From Cloacibacterium sp964530915 (GTDB lineage Bacteria; Bacteroidota; Bacteroidia; Flavobacteriales; Weeksellaceae), in assembly GCA_964530915.1 (NCBI GenBank), contig CAZHCK010000011.1, forward strand, positions 1 to 44,665: a DNA stretch of 44,665 nucleotides, in the 5' to 3' direction. The stretch's first letter is position 1, and each line of letters begins with the position of its first letter. Below are positions 25,301 through 33,282 of this stretch, piece by piece. The notes beneath the pieces are model-generated. The model searched no databases, was not told the DNA's origin, and worked only from the letters and a program-made list of their open reading frames with translations. The translations under genes and the position numbers were made by a program.

Positions 25301-28300
25301 TTTCTATGCTAATATCTTTCGGAAGTTGAACTTCGTAAACTAAAATTCCGTTTTTAATCGGTAATTGCTCAAATTGCGTTTTTCCATCACCGTTTTGAAC
25401 ATATACATTGACCATAGCATCTGGAATGGCTGAATAAACGTAGAATTTTGCTTTTTCGGTTCTGTTATATTCTGCTTTTGCAGGTAAAACTTTTAAAAAT
25501 GTTTTTTGATTTTCTGCAAGTTTGGTTTTATCAAAAACTTCAAAAATTTTCTCGGTTTTGATGGTATCTTTTCCTTCGATGTTAAAGAGTTCGAGTTTGT
25601 ATTTTCCAGTCGGAAGTTTACCTAAATCTAAATTTCCATTTGTCATTCCGAGGAACGAGGAATCTTTTTTAACAGATTCTTCACTTTGCTTCGCATCGTT
25701 CAGAATGACAGACTCTTTCACCACACGTTCAACCTTATTTTCTTTCTCCGATTTTTCAAAATAATCATGAGGGAATTTCTGTACAAAAACTTCTTTGCTA
25801 AAGAAAGGGGCATTCTGAATTTCACTCTCAAAATTGGTTCTAAAAACTCTTTCTTGAGGTGATAATTTTGACAATTTTGCGGTGTAACTTTTCTTTAAAA
25901 TCTGGTCGTTGTAATTTTTAGTTTCAACTTTTACATTAACATTTTCATCCGTAAAATAATTTTCTTTAGCATCTGAAAGTGAAATATAATGGGAAACCGA
26001 AGCCACTTTTAGATTGGTTTGGTCAGATTGTGTTTCTCCATTAATATCTGTAACCGAAGCATTGATTTGATAATTATCAATCTGTATCCCTTGTAAAGTT
26101 TCATCTTTTTTGAGGTCAATTTTTATAGTAAACTCCCCTTTTTCATTGGTTTTTACTTCACCAAGAATTGAGTTTTCATTGTCATTTCCACGAGGATACC
26201 ACCAGAAATATCTCCAACGAATATTCTGTTTTTTGATTTCGTAATTCACAGTGGCATTACTGAGTGGAACACCAGAAAACATCATGGCTTTTCCTTGCAA
26301 TTCTATGGTTTGTCCGTACTGATATTCTTGTTTTACCGGCTCAAAACTCACTTCAAATTTCGGACGTTTATATTCCTCCACTCTGAAACTTTTATAACCA
26401 TCAATTACATAATCCGTCACATTATCATCGTCATTATCAACTTCTATAGAAAATTGTCCGTTCAGTTTACCTTGTGGAAGCGTAAAACTTCCGTTCACAG
26501 AACCAAATTCATTGGTCGTTAAAGTTTGCGTAGAAATTTCTTCGCCATTTGTATCTTTCAAAGTGATATTTAATTTCACTTTTGGTGTTACTTTTTCTTT
26601 ATTGGTTTCACTGCTAAAAGCGGTTCCAATTACTTTAAAATAAACGGTTTGTCCAGGTCTGTAAATCGCTCTGTCTAAGAAAATTTGCGCTTGTTCTACT
26701 TCACTCCTAGTGTTAAAAGAGGTATCATACTGATTGCCATAGACTTGCAAAAGATTCACATCATTGGTAGAAGGTTGACGCACCAAAACATAGCGATAAT
26801 ATTGTTTTTTATCGTTCTCTGGAATTTTAAAACCAGCCTTAGCATCAGTAATTCCTGTTGATTTTTCTAGATTTTTATTAGAAACATATTCATAAAATTC
26901 TAAGTTTTCTTTTGGCAAAATTTTCCCGTTATTTCTGAGCACCAATTGCAATTCATTTTCGAAAATTTGTTGGTCTGATTTATTCTTAAAAATAATTCTA
27001 GAATTAGCGGCAATAAAGTAAAAATGGTCTTGAACATTGCCATCTACCAAATATTCTCCCACGTAAATTCCCGAAGGAAGTGGCGCAATTTCCAGCGAAG
27101 TTTTATGAGAGGTATAATCTTTGAAATTTTTCAAAGGAAAAGCTTCTTTTTTTACCAAAGTTTTCTTGAGTTGAGAAAAATAATCTTTGTTCCAAGAATT
27201 ATAAATATACTTCAAAAAACCTTGATAATCAGATTTCACTTCATAAATATTGAGCGAAAACTGTGAAGTATTTTTATATTCCGCAACCAAATGAATCGGT
27301 TGATTCGGCAAAGTGGACGTTTCAAATTTTATATTGACAAAAGGCTGTTTGATTTGATTTTCCTGGTTTTTGATGTTTTCTAAAAATTTGGATTTCGGAT
27401 AGGCTTTTTTCACTTTTTCAATCCAAGAAAGTGCGTCATCAAATTTTTGTTCTCCTTGAAGACTAGAAATAATTTCTTGAGCAACTAAAACCTTATAATC
27501 GCCTTCTGTTGCAGAATTATATACAGAAATTAATTGTTCTTGTCTGTCTTTACAGTTGGTAAAAATACATTCATCATTCAGTTTTTGATGTTTGAAATAC
27601 AATTGCGCATTTCCAGAATTTTTAATAATTAACGCATCATAAATTCCTAAAATTTTAGGCTGATTTTCTTTCAGTTCATTTTTAGTGAAATAATGATTAC
27701 TTTGAAGATAATCAACGTACTGCATTGACTTATAATCAAAAAAACTAGGGAAATAAGCAATATCTTCTACTCCATCAAAAATCTCTGCATATTTTGAAAT
27801 GGTGATTTTTTGTAACGCTGCATCTTGTTTTGAAATTTCAGAAAAATGTTGGGCAAAATAATTTTTAAAATCTAATTTGCTCCATGTTTCGATTTGAGAA
27901 AAATCTTGCTTTTCTCCAGTATTTACATTCGTTCTTTGGTTAATTTTCCATTGACTTTCATCGTAATAATCTTGAAAAAAGTCTCCCAACAACACTTGAA
28001 AAACTAATTTTTGTTCGCCTTTTAATTTTTGGTCAAAAGATTGTAATTTTTTAAAAAATTGAGAAGCGGTATTATTTTGAGTATCATCTTCGGTAAGGTC
28101 AATCACGCTTAATTCCGCTTTCAAAGATTTAATCAATTGAATCGCATTGTCTTCCGAAATCGCACGTTTCTGAATGTCTAAAATGAGCGGAAGATTAGAT
28201 TTATAAGTTCCTTTCTTATAATTTTCAGAAATTTTCTTCCATTGTTGGTCATAGTATTTTTGAGCTTTCATAGGAGTAATATTCCAAATAAGGAATAGTA

Positions 28301-28328
28301 AAATGAAGATTTTGGTTAGTTTTTTCAT
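22398..28328 (-). CDS. Alpha-2-macroglobulin-family protein with plug-like insert, no thioester
   Basis: This 1976-residue exported protein begins at the ATG at 28328 (signal MKKLTKIFILLFLIWNITPMKAQ). It has an N-terminal helical region of about 340 residues, then the MG1/MG2 part with FLDRAIYRPGQTVYFKVIG (about 545-563). The A2M domain follows with TAFFYPNLMTDKNGNVSFEF (about 1210-1230), then a helical toroid-like region and a receptor-binding-like end. The thioester motif GCGEQ is absent; its expected region reads NNLSADVIFNKWFADVL. Residues about 874-897 come from a palindromic DNA repeat. Residues about 1145-1200 carry SusC-plug-like motifs. Bacterial relatives are thought to trap proteases or act in envelope defence; without thioester this one cannot form the covalent link. 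Confidence 0.9.
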   Translation of the reverse strand: MKKLTKIFILLFLIWNITPMKAQKYYDQQWKKISENYKKGTYKSNLPLILDIQKRAISEDNAIQLIKSLKAELSVIDLTEDDTQNNTASQFFKKLQSFDQKLKGEQKLVFQVLLGDFFQDYYDESQWKINQRTNVNTGEKQDFSQIETWSKLDFKNYFAQHFSEISKQDAALQKITISKYAEIFDGVEDIAYFPSFFDYKSMQYVDYLQSNHYFTKNELKENQPKILGIYDALIIKNSGNAQLYFKHQKLNDECIFTNCKDRQEQLISVYNSATEGDYKVLVAQEIISSLQGEQKFDDALSWIEKVKKAYPKSKFLENIKNQENQIKQPFVNIKFETSTLPNQPIHLVAEYKNTSQFSLNIYEVKSDYQGFLKYIYNSWNKDYFSQLKKTLVKKEAFPLKNFKDYTSHKTSLEIAPLPSGIYVGEYLVDGNVQDHFYFIAANSRIIFKNKSDQQIFENELQLVLRNNGKILPKENLEFYEYVSNKNLEKSTGITDAKAGFKIPENDKKQYYRYVLVRQPSTNDVNLLQVYGNQYDTSFNTRSEVEQAQIFLDRAIYRPGQTVYFKVIGTAFSSETNKEKVTPKVKLNITLKDTNGEEISTQTLTTNEFGSVNGSFTLPQGKLNGQFSIEVDNDDDNVTDYVIDGYKSFRVEEYKRPKFEVSFEPVKQEYQYGQTIELQGKAMMFSGVPLSNATVNYEIKKQNIRWRYFWWYPRGNDNENSILGEVKTNEKGEFTIKIDLKKDETLQGIQIDNYQINASVTDINGETQSDQTNLKVASVSHYISLSDAKENYFTDENVNVKVETKNYNDQILKKSYTAKLSKLSPQERVFRTNFESEIQNAPFFSKEVFVQKFPHDYFEKSEKENKVERVVKESVILNDAKQSEESVKKDSSFLGMTNGNLDLGKLPTGKYKLELFNIEGKDTIKTEKIFEVFDKTKLAENQKTFLKVLPAKAEYNRTEKAKFYVYSAIPDAMVNVYVQNGDGKTQFEQLPIKNGILVYEVQLPKDISIENLNIQFQMIAFNDVQTVSQDVKISSDKKPLKIELVTFRDKLQPNSKEKWSVKISGDAKEKVTAEVLANMYDKSLDQFAVNTYSWQSLYSKPYWISQYGINESLDQKYYSKRLKYFNNFGVNRPDFDWFDGSIITDKLQGRTPGIQVSSAVPGANKEIKIRGMASMKAEAVTDSAQSKEIDQVVVVGYAKKKENLENIKVRQNLNETAFFYPNLMTDKNGNVSFEFTSPEALTQWKLMFLAHTKDAQAATLEKTVITQKDFSVTPNYPRFLREGDEMVFKSKLANLSSKNLNGTAQLQILDAFTNEDISSKFELKDIQKSFVLNANGSTTVQWNVKVPNGVSSIIIKNVAKASQFSDGEQKAIAVLPNRMLVTDAVPVFVKEGQTKTFVLENLKNNTSKTATNVSNTLELTTNPIWEVIFALPSLKNDNNLSADVIFNKWFADVLASEIFKANPKLKTVFDEYQSKGLLNSNLEKNQELKQLLLEETPWVLDSKNETEQMAKLSLLFDTNNMRNSIQQDWSELKKLQNPDGGFSWYAGYPSSYYNSLYILKNLGRINEWLKGNLADYQSSEQKEMVANLVKFVDNEVNGYFEVKKENVWSNYVLDYLDSRHYWEKEYPLKGDGKKMKDLVISKAKKADIKDFTFFGLHRAALLFDDYNLKDISKKLMTYLKETSVQSETQGVYWKQNLNDWGWYSSKTVNHAGALEAFNKLTTDQNFVEEMKIWLITQKEVSNWDTSRSTAEVIYTILNSGKSWTSAESDKANIIWGGKDLVNPDTKVTGYVKSAVKSDKIDKNLASVTITKSGAGIVQGGLFWQYYEDLDKIKSSETYISITKELYKKVKTVNGEELQKITENAPLKIGDKVTVRMILNTDRNMEFIHLKDMRAAGFEPVDVLSGYQWKNNLGYYQVTKDASTNFYIEYMPKGKYVFEYDYICNAAGTFSNGITTMQNYYAPQMNAHTQGTKVSIQE
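25642..25709. repeat. Palindromic repeat inserted in frame within the macroglobulin gene
   Basis: The 68-base element starts GTCATTC and ends GAATGAC, with an inner inverted pair GAATCT and AGATTC, so it can fold into a long imperfect hairpin. Its right arm (25674-25709) is 31/36 identical to 28382-28417. Within the gene it is read through in frame as VILNDAKQSEES and DSSFLGMT. The terminal words match, from memory, a common intergenic repeat of Chryseobacterium-type genomes. Confidence 0.75.
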
Positions 28329-28381
28329 AATCAAAAAAGATTTTTATTACATTAAATAAAATTTCACGAAAAATCTAAGAC

Positions 28382-28417
28382 AGATTCTTCATTTCGCTTT
28401 GCTTCATTCAGAATGAC
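28382..28417. repeat. Half copy of the palindromic repeat
   Basis: This 36-base segment matches the right arm of the in-gene element at 25674-25709 at 31 of 36 positions, ending with the same GAATGAC. The left arm is missing or decayed. It lies between the divergent macroglobulin and UbiA-like genes and ends 22 bases before the latter's ATG. Confidence 0.75.
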
Positions 28418-28427
28418 AAAGTGTTTT

Positions 28428-28435
28428 TATATTTG
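28428..28435 (+). promoter_or_regulatory. Promoter -7 box TATATTTG, close to the start codon
   Basis: TATATTTG matches TAnnTTTG and ends only four bases before the ATG at 28440. Transcription would begin at or near the start codon, so the message may be leaderless. No TTG is found at -33. Confidence 0.45.
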
Positions 28436-28439
28436 CTTA

Positions 28440-29180
28440 ATGAACGTTATAAATTTACTAAAAAATATTCTACTAAAGTCGCAGATTTATGTTTCTCTGT
28501 GCGCAACGCTATTAGGCGTTTTCATCTTGCAAGAGCAAGAATCTTACCAAAACTCTTTAGCATTCTTACTTTTCCTTACGTTTTGGAACGGGTATTTTTT
28601 CACCGTTTACCACAAAAGAAAATTTGCTAAAATTTGGAATATTTTGGGATTTGTTCTTATCAGTTCAATTCTTTTGAAATATTTTGAGCTGAATTTTTAC
28701 TTGAAATGGCTCATCGTTTTAATGCTTGGTTTTATTTACAATGCAGATTTTCTGAACATAAACCTTCGACAATTCTCTTTGGTCAAAACATTTTACGTAG
28801 GATTTATTTGGGCCCTGAGTTTGGTTTGGTTCCCCTTGAAAGAGATGAATTGGGAGTGGTTTTTTATTATTTTCTTCTATACTTCTGCTATTACTTTCCC
28901 GTTTGAAATTAGAGATTTAAAACGAGATGATTTTACGACTTTGCCTATGAAAATTGGCATTCAAAACACCAAATATTTAAGCTATCTCTTTCTTTTTATC
29001 AGTTCAGTTCTGGCGATAAAATTTTTAAAACTGGATTATGCTTTAGCATTTTCTATCAATTCAATCTTAGCGGCTATTTTGGTTTATTTTTCTCATCAAA
29101 AACTTGCAGATTGGTATTATTCTTTTTTAATGGAGAGTTTAAGCGTAATGCCGTTTTTAATTCTCGTTTTATTAAAGTAA
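28440..29180 (+). CDS. UbiA-prenyltransferase-like integral membrane protein
   Basis: This protein of about 246 residues consists of eight or so hydrophobic helices. The frame is open from 28413, but the ATG at 28440 (MNVINLLKNILLK) is the better start. The segment FEIRDLKRDDFTTLPMKIGI (about 155-174) matches the second aspartate-rich motif of UbiA prenyltransferases. The expected first motif (NxxxDxxxD) is not intact; NADFLNINLRQ or NGYFFTVYH stands near its place. It may have altered activity. It is followed by recF after nine bases. Confidence 0.7.
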   Translation: MNVINLLKNILLKSQIYVSLCATLLGVFILQEQESYQNSLAFLLFLTFWNGYFFTVYHKRKFAKIWNILGFVLISSILLKYFELNFYLKWLIVLMLGFIYNADFLNINLRQFSLVKTFYVGFIWALSLVWFPLKEMNWEWFFIIFFYTSAITFPFEIRDLKRDDFTTLPMKIGIQNTKYLSYLFLFISSVLAIKFLKLDYALAFSINSILAAILVYFSHQKLADWYYSFLMESLSVMPFLILVLLK

Positions 29181-29189
29181 TTTTGCTAC

Positions 29190-30269
29190 ATGATCATCAA
29201 AAATCTGAAAATATTCAATTTCAAAAATCACAGTGAAAAATCATTCGATTTTTCGCCAGAAATCAATTGTTTCGTGGGAAATAACGGCGCTGGAAAAACC
29301 AATATTCTGGATGCGCTTCATTATCTTTCGATGGCAAAAAGTTTTCTGGGAAATCTTGATGCTCAAAACATTTTACACGACAGCGATTTTTTTGCGATAG
29401 AAGCAGAAATTCAAGGAGAAGAAAAAAATGACATCATCAAAGTGCAATTGCCCAAAGAAGGAAAAAAAATCATTAAAAAAAATGATAAAACCTACGAAAG
29501 AATAGCCGACCACATTGGTTTTTTGCCCAGTGTGATGATTTCTCCTTATGATGCAAATCTCATTTCTGATGGCAGCGAAAGCAGAAGAAAGTTTCTAGAT
29601 GCCATGATTTCTCAGACCGATTCTGATTATCTTTTTGCGTTGATTCAATACCAAAAAACGCTTCAGCAAAGAAATGCCTTACTCAAATATTTTGCTAAAA
29701 ACAGAACTTTTGACCTCGATTCTCTAGAAATATACAACGATCCTTTAACCAAATTTGGAACTCAAATTTTTGAAAAAAGACAACGATTTGTTGCATCTAT
29801 TTTGCCAACGATTCAACATTTTTACGAAATTATTTCAAAAGGAAACGAAAAAGTTTCTGTGATTTACGAAAGTAATTTGAATGAACAAAATTTTGAAGAA
29901 ATCTTGAAAGAAAACCTCGAAAAAGACAGAGTTCTTACTTATACTTCACGAGGAATTCATAAAGATGATTTACGATTCGAAATGAATGGAAATCTGATTA
30001 AAAAATTCGGAAGTCAAGGTCAACAAAAATCTTTCCTCATTGCCCTGAAATTGGCTCAAATCAAAAGAATAAAAGACATCACGAATAAAAATCCTATTCT
30101 TCTTTTAGATGATATTTTTGATAAATTAGATGACAATAGAGTTTCTCAGTTGATAGAATTGGTAAACCAACAGAATTTCGGACAGATTTTCATTACAGAT
30201 ACACATAGAGAACGTACAGAATCTGTAGTAAAAAGAATTAATGAAGAAAGTAAGATTTTTCAGATTTAA
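29190..30269 (+). CDS. recF: DNA replication and repair protein RecF
   Basis: This 359-residue SMC-like ATPase helps load RecA at gaps in damaged DNA. Walker A is GNNGAGKT (30-37), inside the typical NFKNHSEKSFDFSPEINCFVG start. The central block LISDGSESRRKFLDAMISQ, the signature region KFGSQGQQKSFLIALKLAQ and Walker B LLLDDIFDKLDDNR (about 306-319) are all intact. Length is normal. It is placed next to a DUF721 gene, a common neighbour of recF in bacteria, rather than next to dnaA or dnaN. Confidence 0.97.
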   Translation: MIIKNLKIFNFKNHSEKSFDFSPEINCFVGNNGAGKTNILDALHYLSMAKSFLGNLDAQNILHDSDFFAIEAEIQGEEKNDIIKVQLPKEGKKIIKKNDKTYERIADHIGFLPSVMISPYDANLISDGSESRRKFLDAMISQTDSDYLFALIQYQKTLQQRNALLKYFAKNRTFDLDSLEIYNDPLTKFGTQIFEKRQRFVASILPTIQHFYEIISKGNEKVSVIYESNLNEQNFEEILKENLEKDRVLTYTSRGIHKDDLRFEMNGNLIKKFGSQGQQKSFLIALKLAQIKRIKDITNKNPILLLDDIFDKLDDNRVSQLIELVNQQNFGQIFITDTHRERTESVVKRINEESKIFQI

Positions 30270-30283
30270 GAAGTAAGTCAAAC

Positions 30284-30574
30284 ATGAAAAAGAAAAGAGA
30301 ATATCAAAGTTCTGAATTGGTGAAAAGTTTTGCCAAGTTGTATGGTTTTGAGGATAAATTATTGGCTTTACAAGTCAAGGATTTTTTGAAAAACTATTTA
30401 GACGAAGCATTTTTCAAAGAAATAGAAAGTGTAAATCTGAATGAAAAAATTCTAGAAATCAGAATAAAATCTCCACTTTTCAGAAATGATTTTAGAATGA
30501 AAAAATCATTTTTCCTCAAGAAATTTCAAGAAGAATTTGGCGCAGACCAATTTATGGATGTGTATGTTTTGTAG
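30284..30574 (+). CDS. DUF721 (DciA-like) protein
   Basis: This 96-residue basic protein matches DUF721, the family that includes DciA helicase-loading proteins. KKKREYQSSELVKSFAKLYGFEDKL and the RIKSPLFRNDFRMKK strand-turn are typical. It lies 14 bases after recF in a small DNA-metabolism unit. Its last 23 bases overlap the 3' end of the convergent gene at 30552-32579. Confidence 0.85.
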   Translation: MKKKREYQSSELVKSFAKLYGFEDKLLALQVKDFLKNYLDEAFFKEIESVNLNEKILEIRIKSPLFRNDFRMKKSFFLKKFQEEFGADQFMDVYVL

Positions 30575-32579
30575 TATCCGAAATTAATTTTTTGGCTCTT
30601 TCGTCTAACACAGAACGAATTGGGAAAAAGAAAATCAACGGATTTTTGAAGAAATATTTAATGATGCTTCGGTTAAGATTTCTGACCTCACCAAAGTTCA
30701 CTTTTCTAGAACGAAACGCCAGAAACATTGACAATCCAAAACTTACAATAAAGTTTAAGAACCCAATTACAAATACCGTTACAAAAGCAATGATAAATGT
30801 TTGGGTATCAATTGAAAATTCTTTTCCGTACAATCCTAAGGCAAAATTTCCGGCCGCGAAAGTAATGTGACGAATATCTAAATCAAGTCCAAAAAACTTA
30901 CCGATAGTAGCTGTAGAACCTAAGAAAATCCCTAACCAAAGGTTAGACATAATTCCCGCCCAATTTTTAGAATAATATTGTGAAAGATTTTCAGCAAAAT
31001 TTCTTCCGAAAAGGTAATGGATATAAGGATTTTTGGCAATTCTCTCTGGTATTTTATAAAAAACAGAGGTATTGCCCACATTTCCTGCAATAATTCCCGA
31101 AATGAATAGATAAACTCCCGCTAAAGCAGCATGGAATAGAGCTTTGGAATGAAATGGGTCTAAATCTTTGAGCAGAGTGGAAGATTTTTCAATTGCAAAA
31201 TTCTGTCCGAAAAGAATTTCTAAACCATAAATAATGGCCAACGCAATCGGGAAACTCAGCAATACATTTCCTACAAACGCAATGAACTGACTCCTGAATA
31301 ATTTGGAAACCAAATGGGCAAAATCTAGATAATTTTTAGAATTATTTTTCCCTTCAGAAAGCACTTTAGCCATCGTTGCAGCAGTCATGGCTGGTTGTTT
31401 TGTGGCAAGCGTGAAATTCATTAAATAAATCATAATGAAACCCATCGCATAATTAAAAGAGTATAAAAATGCATGGTAAAATTCACTGCCTGGAACATAA
31501 GCATACAACATTTTTATAACACAAAGTGCACCTACGATAATTCCACCACCACTTGCTTTTTTGAACATTTTAAGATATTCTTTTGGCGAAGTCGTGATAT
31601 AACCAGTTCCTGTTTCTGCGGTGTGTGTTGTAATGAGATGCGAAAGTAATGTGGTACTGTCATTAAATAAATCTCGGATGTTATTACGGTGAGATTTATA
31701 ATCTAAAATATTGATAACCAAATTTTTAGATTTTCTTATCACGTCTTTTTCATCATCAATGACTAGAAGTTCTAAAATTTCTGAAATGCGCTGTAATTGT
31801 TGACGAATTTTCAGTAAAGACTGATTGGTTTTACCAGAAATTCCGTATTTAGAAGCATTTTTGAACGCTTTGCTGATGAAAGCAAAACATTGCTGAAGGT
31901 AAATTTTAATTTGCTTATAATGGCTGTCTTTAGATGTAAGAACGATGGCTTGATTCTTTTTGAAATCGCTAATAAGAATGTCTAGCTCATCTTGTAATGC
32001 CAAAAATGGATTGTCGAAATTTTTATATTCTGGAGCCATTTTCAGCACATCTACATCTAAGGCGTTTCCAATAGCTCTCCACGCCAAAATGTTCATCGAA
32101 AAAAGAAGTTCTTTTTTCACTTTTGGCTGTAGAATCATGCGGTCAATTTCTAACATTCTGAAAAGTTCATCAGATTCTTGTCTAGAAATCTTCTTGATGA
32201 ATTTAAAATCAGCTTTATCTCTGAAAAAAACGTTTGAGATAACGTTAGAAATATTATTATCATCTTCTACTGGTGGTAGAAATTTCGACAAAATTCTTTT
32301 TCTTAATTCCGGAAAAAAAGCGTCTTCTGAAAGAATATTGGCTTCGGTAAGAGAAAGGTTAAAAGCTCTTCCCATAAAGACGGTATTGATGTAATACACC
32401 AAGTTTTGTCTTATTTCTTCGTGCTCTTTAAGAAACGTTAAAAACTCAGAGAAATTTTCTTTTTGTAAAGAATGAAAAAGCTCTGAAAGAGGTTTTAAAT
32501 CACGCGTTTCGTTCTTGATAGAAAAATATTTATCAAGAATCTCTGCTGAACTTTGCGATGTATTGAATTGAAACCTCAC
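30552..32579 (-). CDS. PF10136 family membrane protein ('site-specific recombinase', Gcr-like)
   Basis: This 675-residue protein matches the family named site-specific recombinase after gonococcal Gcr. The start is GTG at 32577-32579. The first 330 residues are helical and soluble-looking. After that come several membrane helices, for example GGGIIVGALCVIKMLYAYV, FIAFVGNVLLSFPIALAIIYG and FIIAFVTVFVIGFLNFIVSF. No serine- or tyrosine-recombinase catalytic motif is visible, so the family name may be misleading. The gene follows mtgA after 13 bases, suggesting a link to the cell envelope. Confidence 0.85.
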   Translation of the reverse strand: MRFQFNTSQSSAEILDKYFSIKNETRDLKPLSELFHSLQKENFSEFLTFLKEHEEIRQNLVYYINTVFMGRAFNLSLTEANILSEDAFFPELRKRILSKFLPPVEDDNNISNVISNVFFRDKADFKFIKKISRQESDELFRMLEIDRMILQPKVKKELLFSMNILAWRAIGNALDVDVLKMAPEYKNFDNPFLALQDELDILISDFKKNQAIVLTSKDSHYKQIKIYLQQCFAFISKAFKNASKYGISGKTNQSLLKIRQQLQRISEILELLVIDDEKDVIRKSKNLVINILDYKSHRNNIRDLFNDSTTLLSHLITTHTAETGTGYITTSPKEYLKMFKKASGGGIIVGALCVIKMLYAYVPGSEFYHAFLYSFNYAMGFIMIYLMNFTLATKQPAMTAATMAKVLSEGKNNSKNYLDFAHLVSKLFRSQFIAFVGNVLLSFPIALAIIYGLEILFGQNFAIEKSSTLLKDLDPFHSKALFHAALAGVYLFISGIIAGNVGNTSVFYKIPERIAKNPYIHYLFGRNFAENLSQYYSKNWAGIMSNLWLGIFLGSTATIGKFFGLDLDIRHITFAAGNFALGLYGKEFSIDTQTFIIAFVTVFVIGFLNFIVSFGLSMFLAFRSRKVNFGEVRNLNRSIIKYFFKNPLIFFFPIRSVLDERAKKLISDTTKHTHP

Positions 32580-32592
32580 TAATTGTCTTTAT

Positions 32593-33237
32593 TTACTCCA
32601 AATTTACGTAATTCATTTGTCTCATCACCCAAGAATGTTTTCTAGAAAGATAAGAACTCGGATTTTTCGGGTCATATTTTTTAGGATTTGGAAGACAAAC
32701 GGCAATCCAAGCTGCTTCTGACTTGGTTAAATCTGCTGAAGATTTCCCAAAATAGTAGTGACTTGCTGCTTCTACCCCGAAAACACCTTGTCCCATTTCT
32801 ATGGAATTCAAGTAGCGTTCTAAAATAATATCTTTGCTCCAAACTTTTTCTATGATAAAGGTGAAAATAGCTTCCAGACCTTTTCTTACGTAACTTCTAC
32901 CGTTCCAAAGGAAGACATTTTTAGCGGTTTGTTGAGAAATGGTACTTCCACCTTTTAGTTTTTTCCCTTTTTGATTATCAGCAAATGCTTTTTGGATGGC
33001 TTGAAAATCAAAACCATTATGTCTGTAAAAATTCTGGTCTTCGCTAGCAATGACTGCTTTTTTTACGTTTCTTCCCATTTCATCAAAACTGATGTAATCT
33101 CTATCTAGTTTTTGGTATTTTACCAGACCTTCTATTTGGGTAATGGTAATGATAGGATTAAAAAATCTTCCCCAAATAATAGAAAAAATGCTGATGATGG
33201 CAATGGTATAAAATAGTTTCTTAATAAATTTCCACAT
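32593..33237 (-). CDS. mtgA: Monofunctional biosynthetic peptidoglycan transglycosylase
   Basis: This 214-residue GT51 enzyme polymerises glycan strands from lipid II. One N-terminal membrane anchor (LFYTIAIISIFSIIWG) precedes the catalytic domain with Glu66 in AVIASEDQNFYRHNGFD, KGGSTISQQTAKNVFLW and the RYLNSIEMGQGVFGVEAAS motif. No transpeptidase domain is present, which fits MtgA. A TATTTTTG -7 box lies at 33271-33278. It is co-directional with the PF10136 gene 13 bases downstream. Confidence 0.95.
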   Translation of the reverse strand: MWKFIKKLFYTIAIISIFSIIWGRFFNPIITITQIEGLVKYQKLDRDYISFDEMGRNVKKAVIASEDQNFYRHNGFDFQAIQKAFADNQKGKKLKGGSTISQQTAKNVFLWNGRSYVRKGLEAIFTFIIEKVWSKDIILERYLNSIEMGQGVFGVEAASHYYFGKSSADLTKSEAAWIAVCLPNPKKYDPKNPSSYLSRKHSWVMRQMNYVNLE

Positions 33238-33282
33238 AAAAATGTAATCTATAATAGTTTATTTAAGTTGCAAAAATAACGA

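Noticed and set aside
28335..28439. An insertion sequence between the macroglobulin and UbiA-like genes
   Set aside because: Only a 36-base half of a small palindromic repeat is present; there is no transposase and no target-site duplication was seen.
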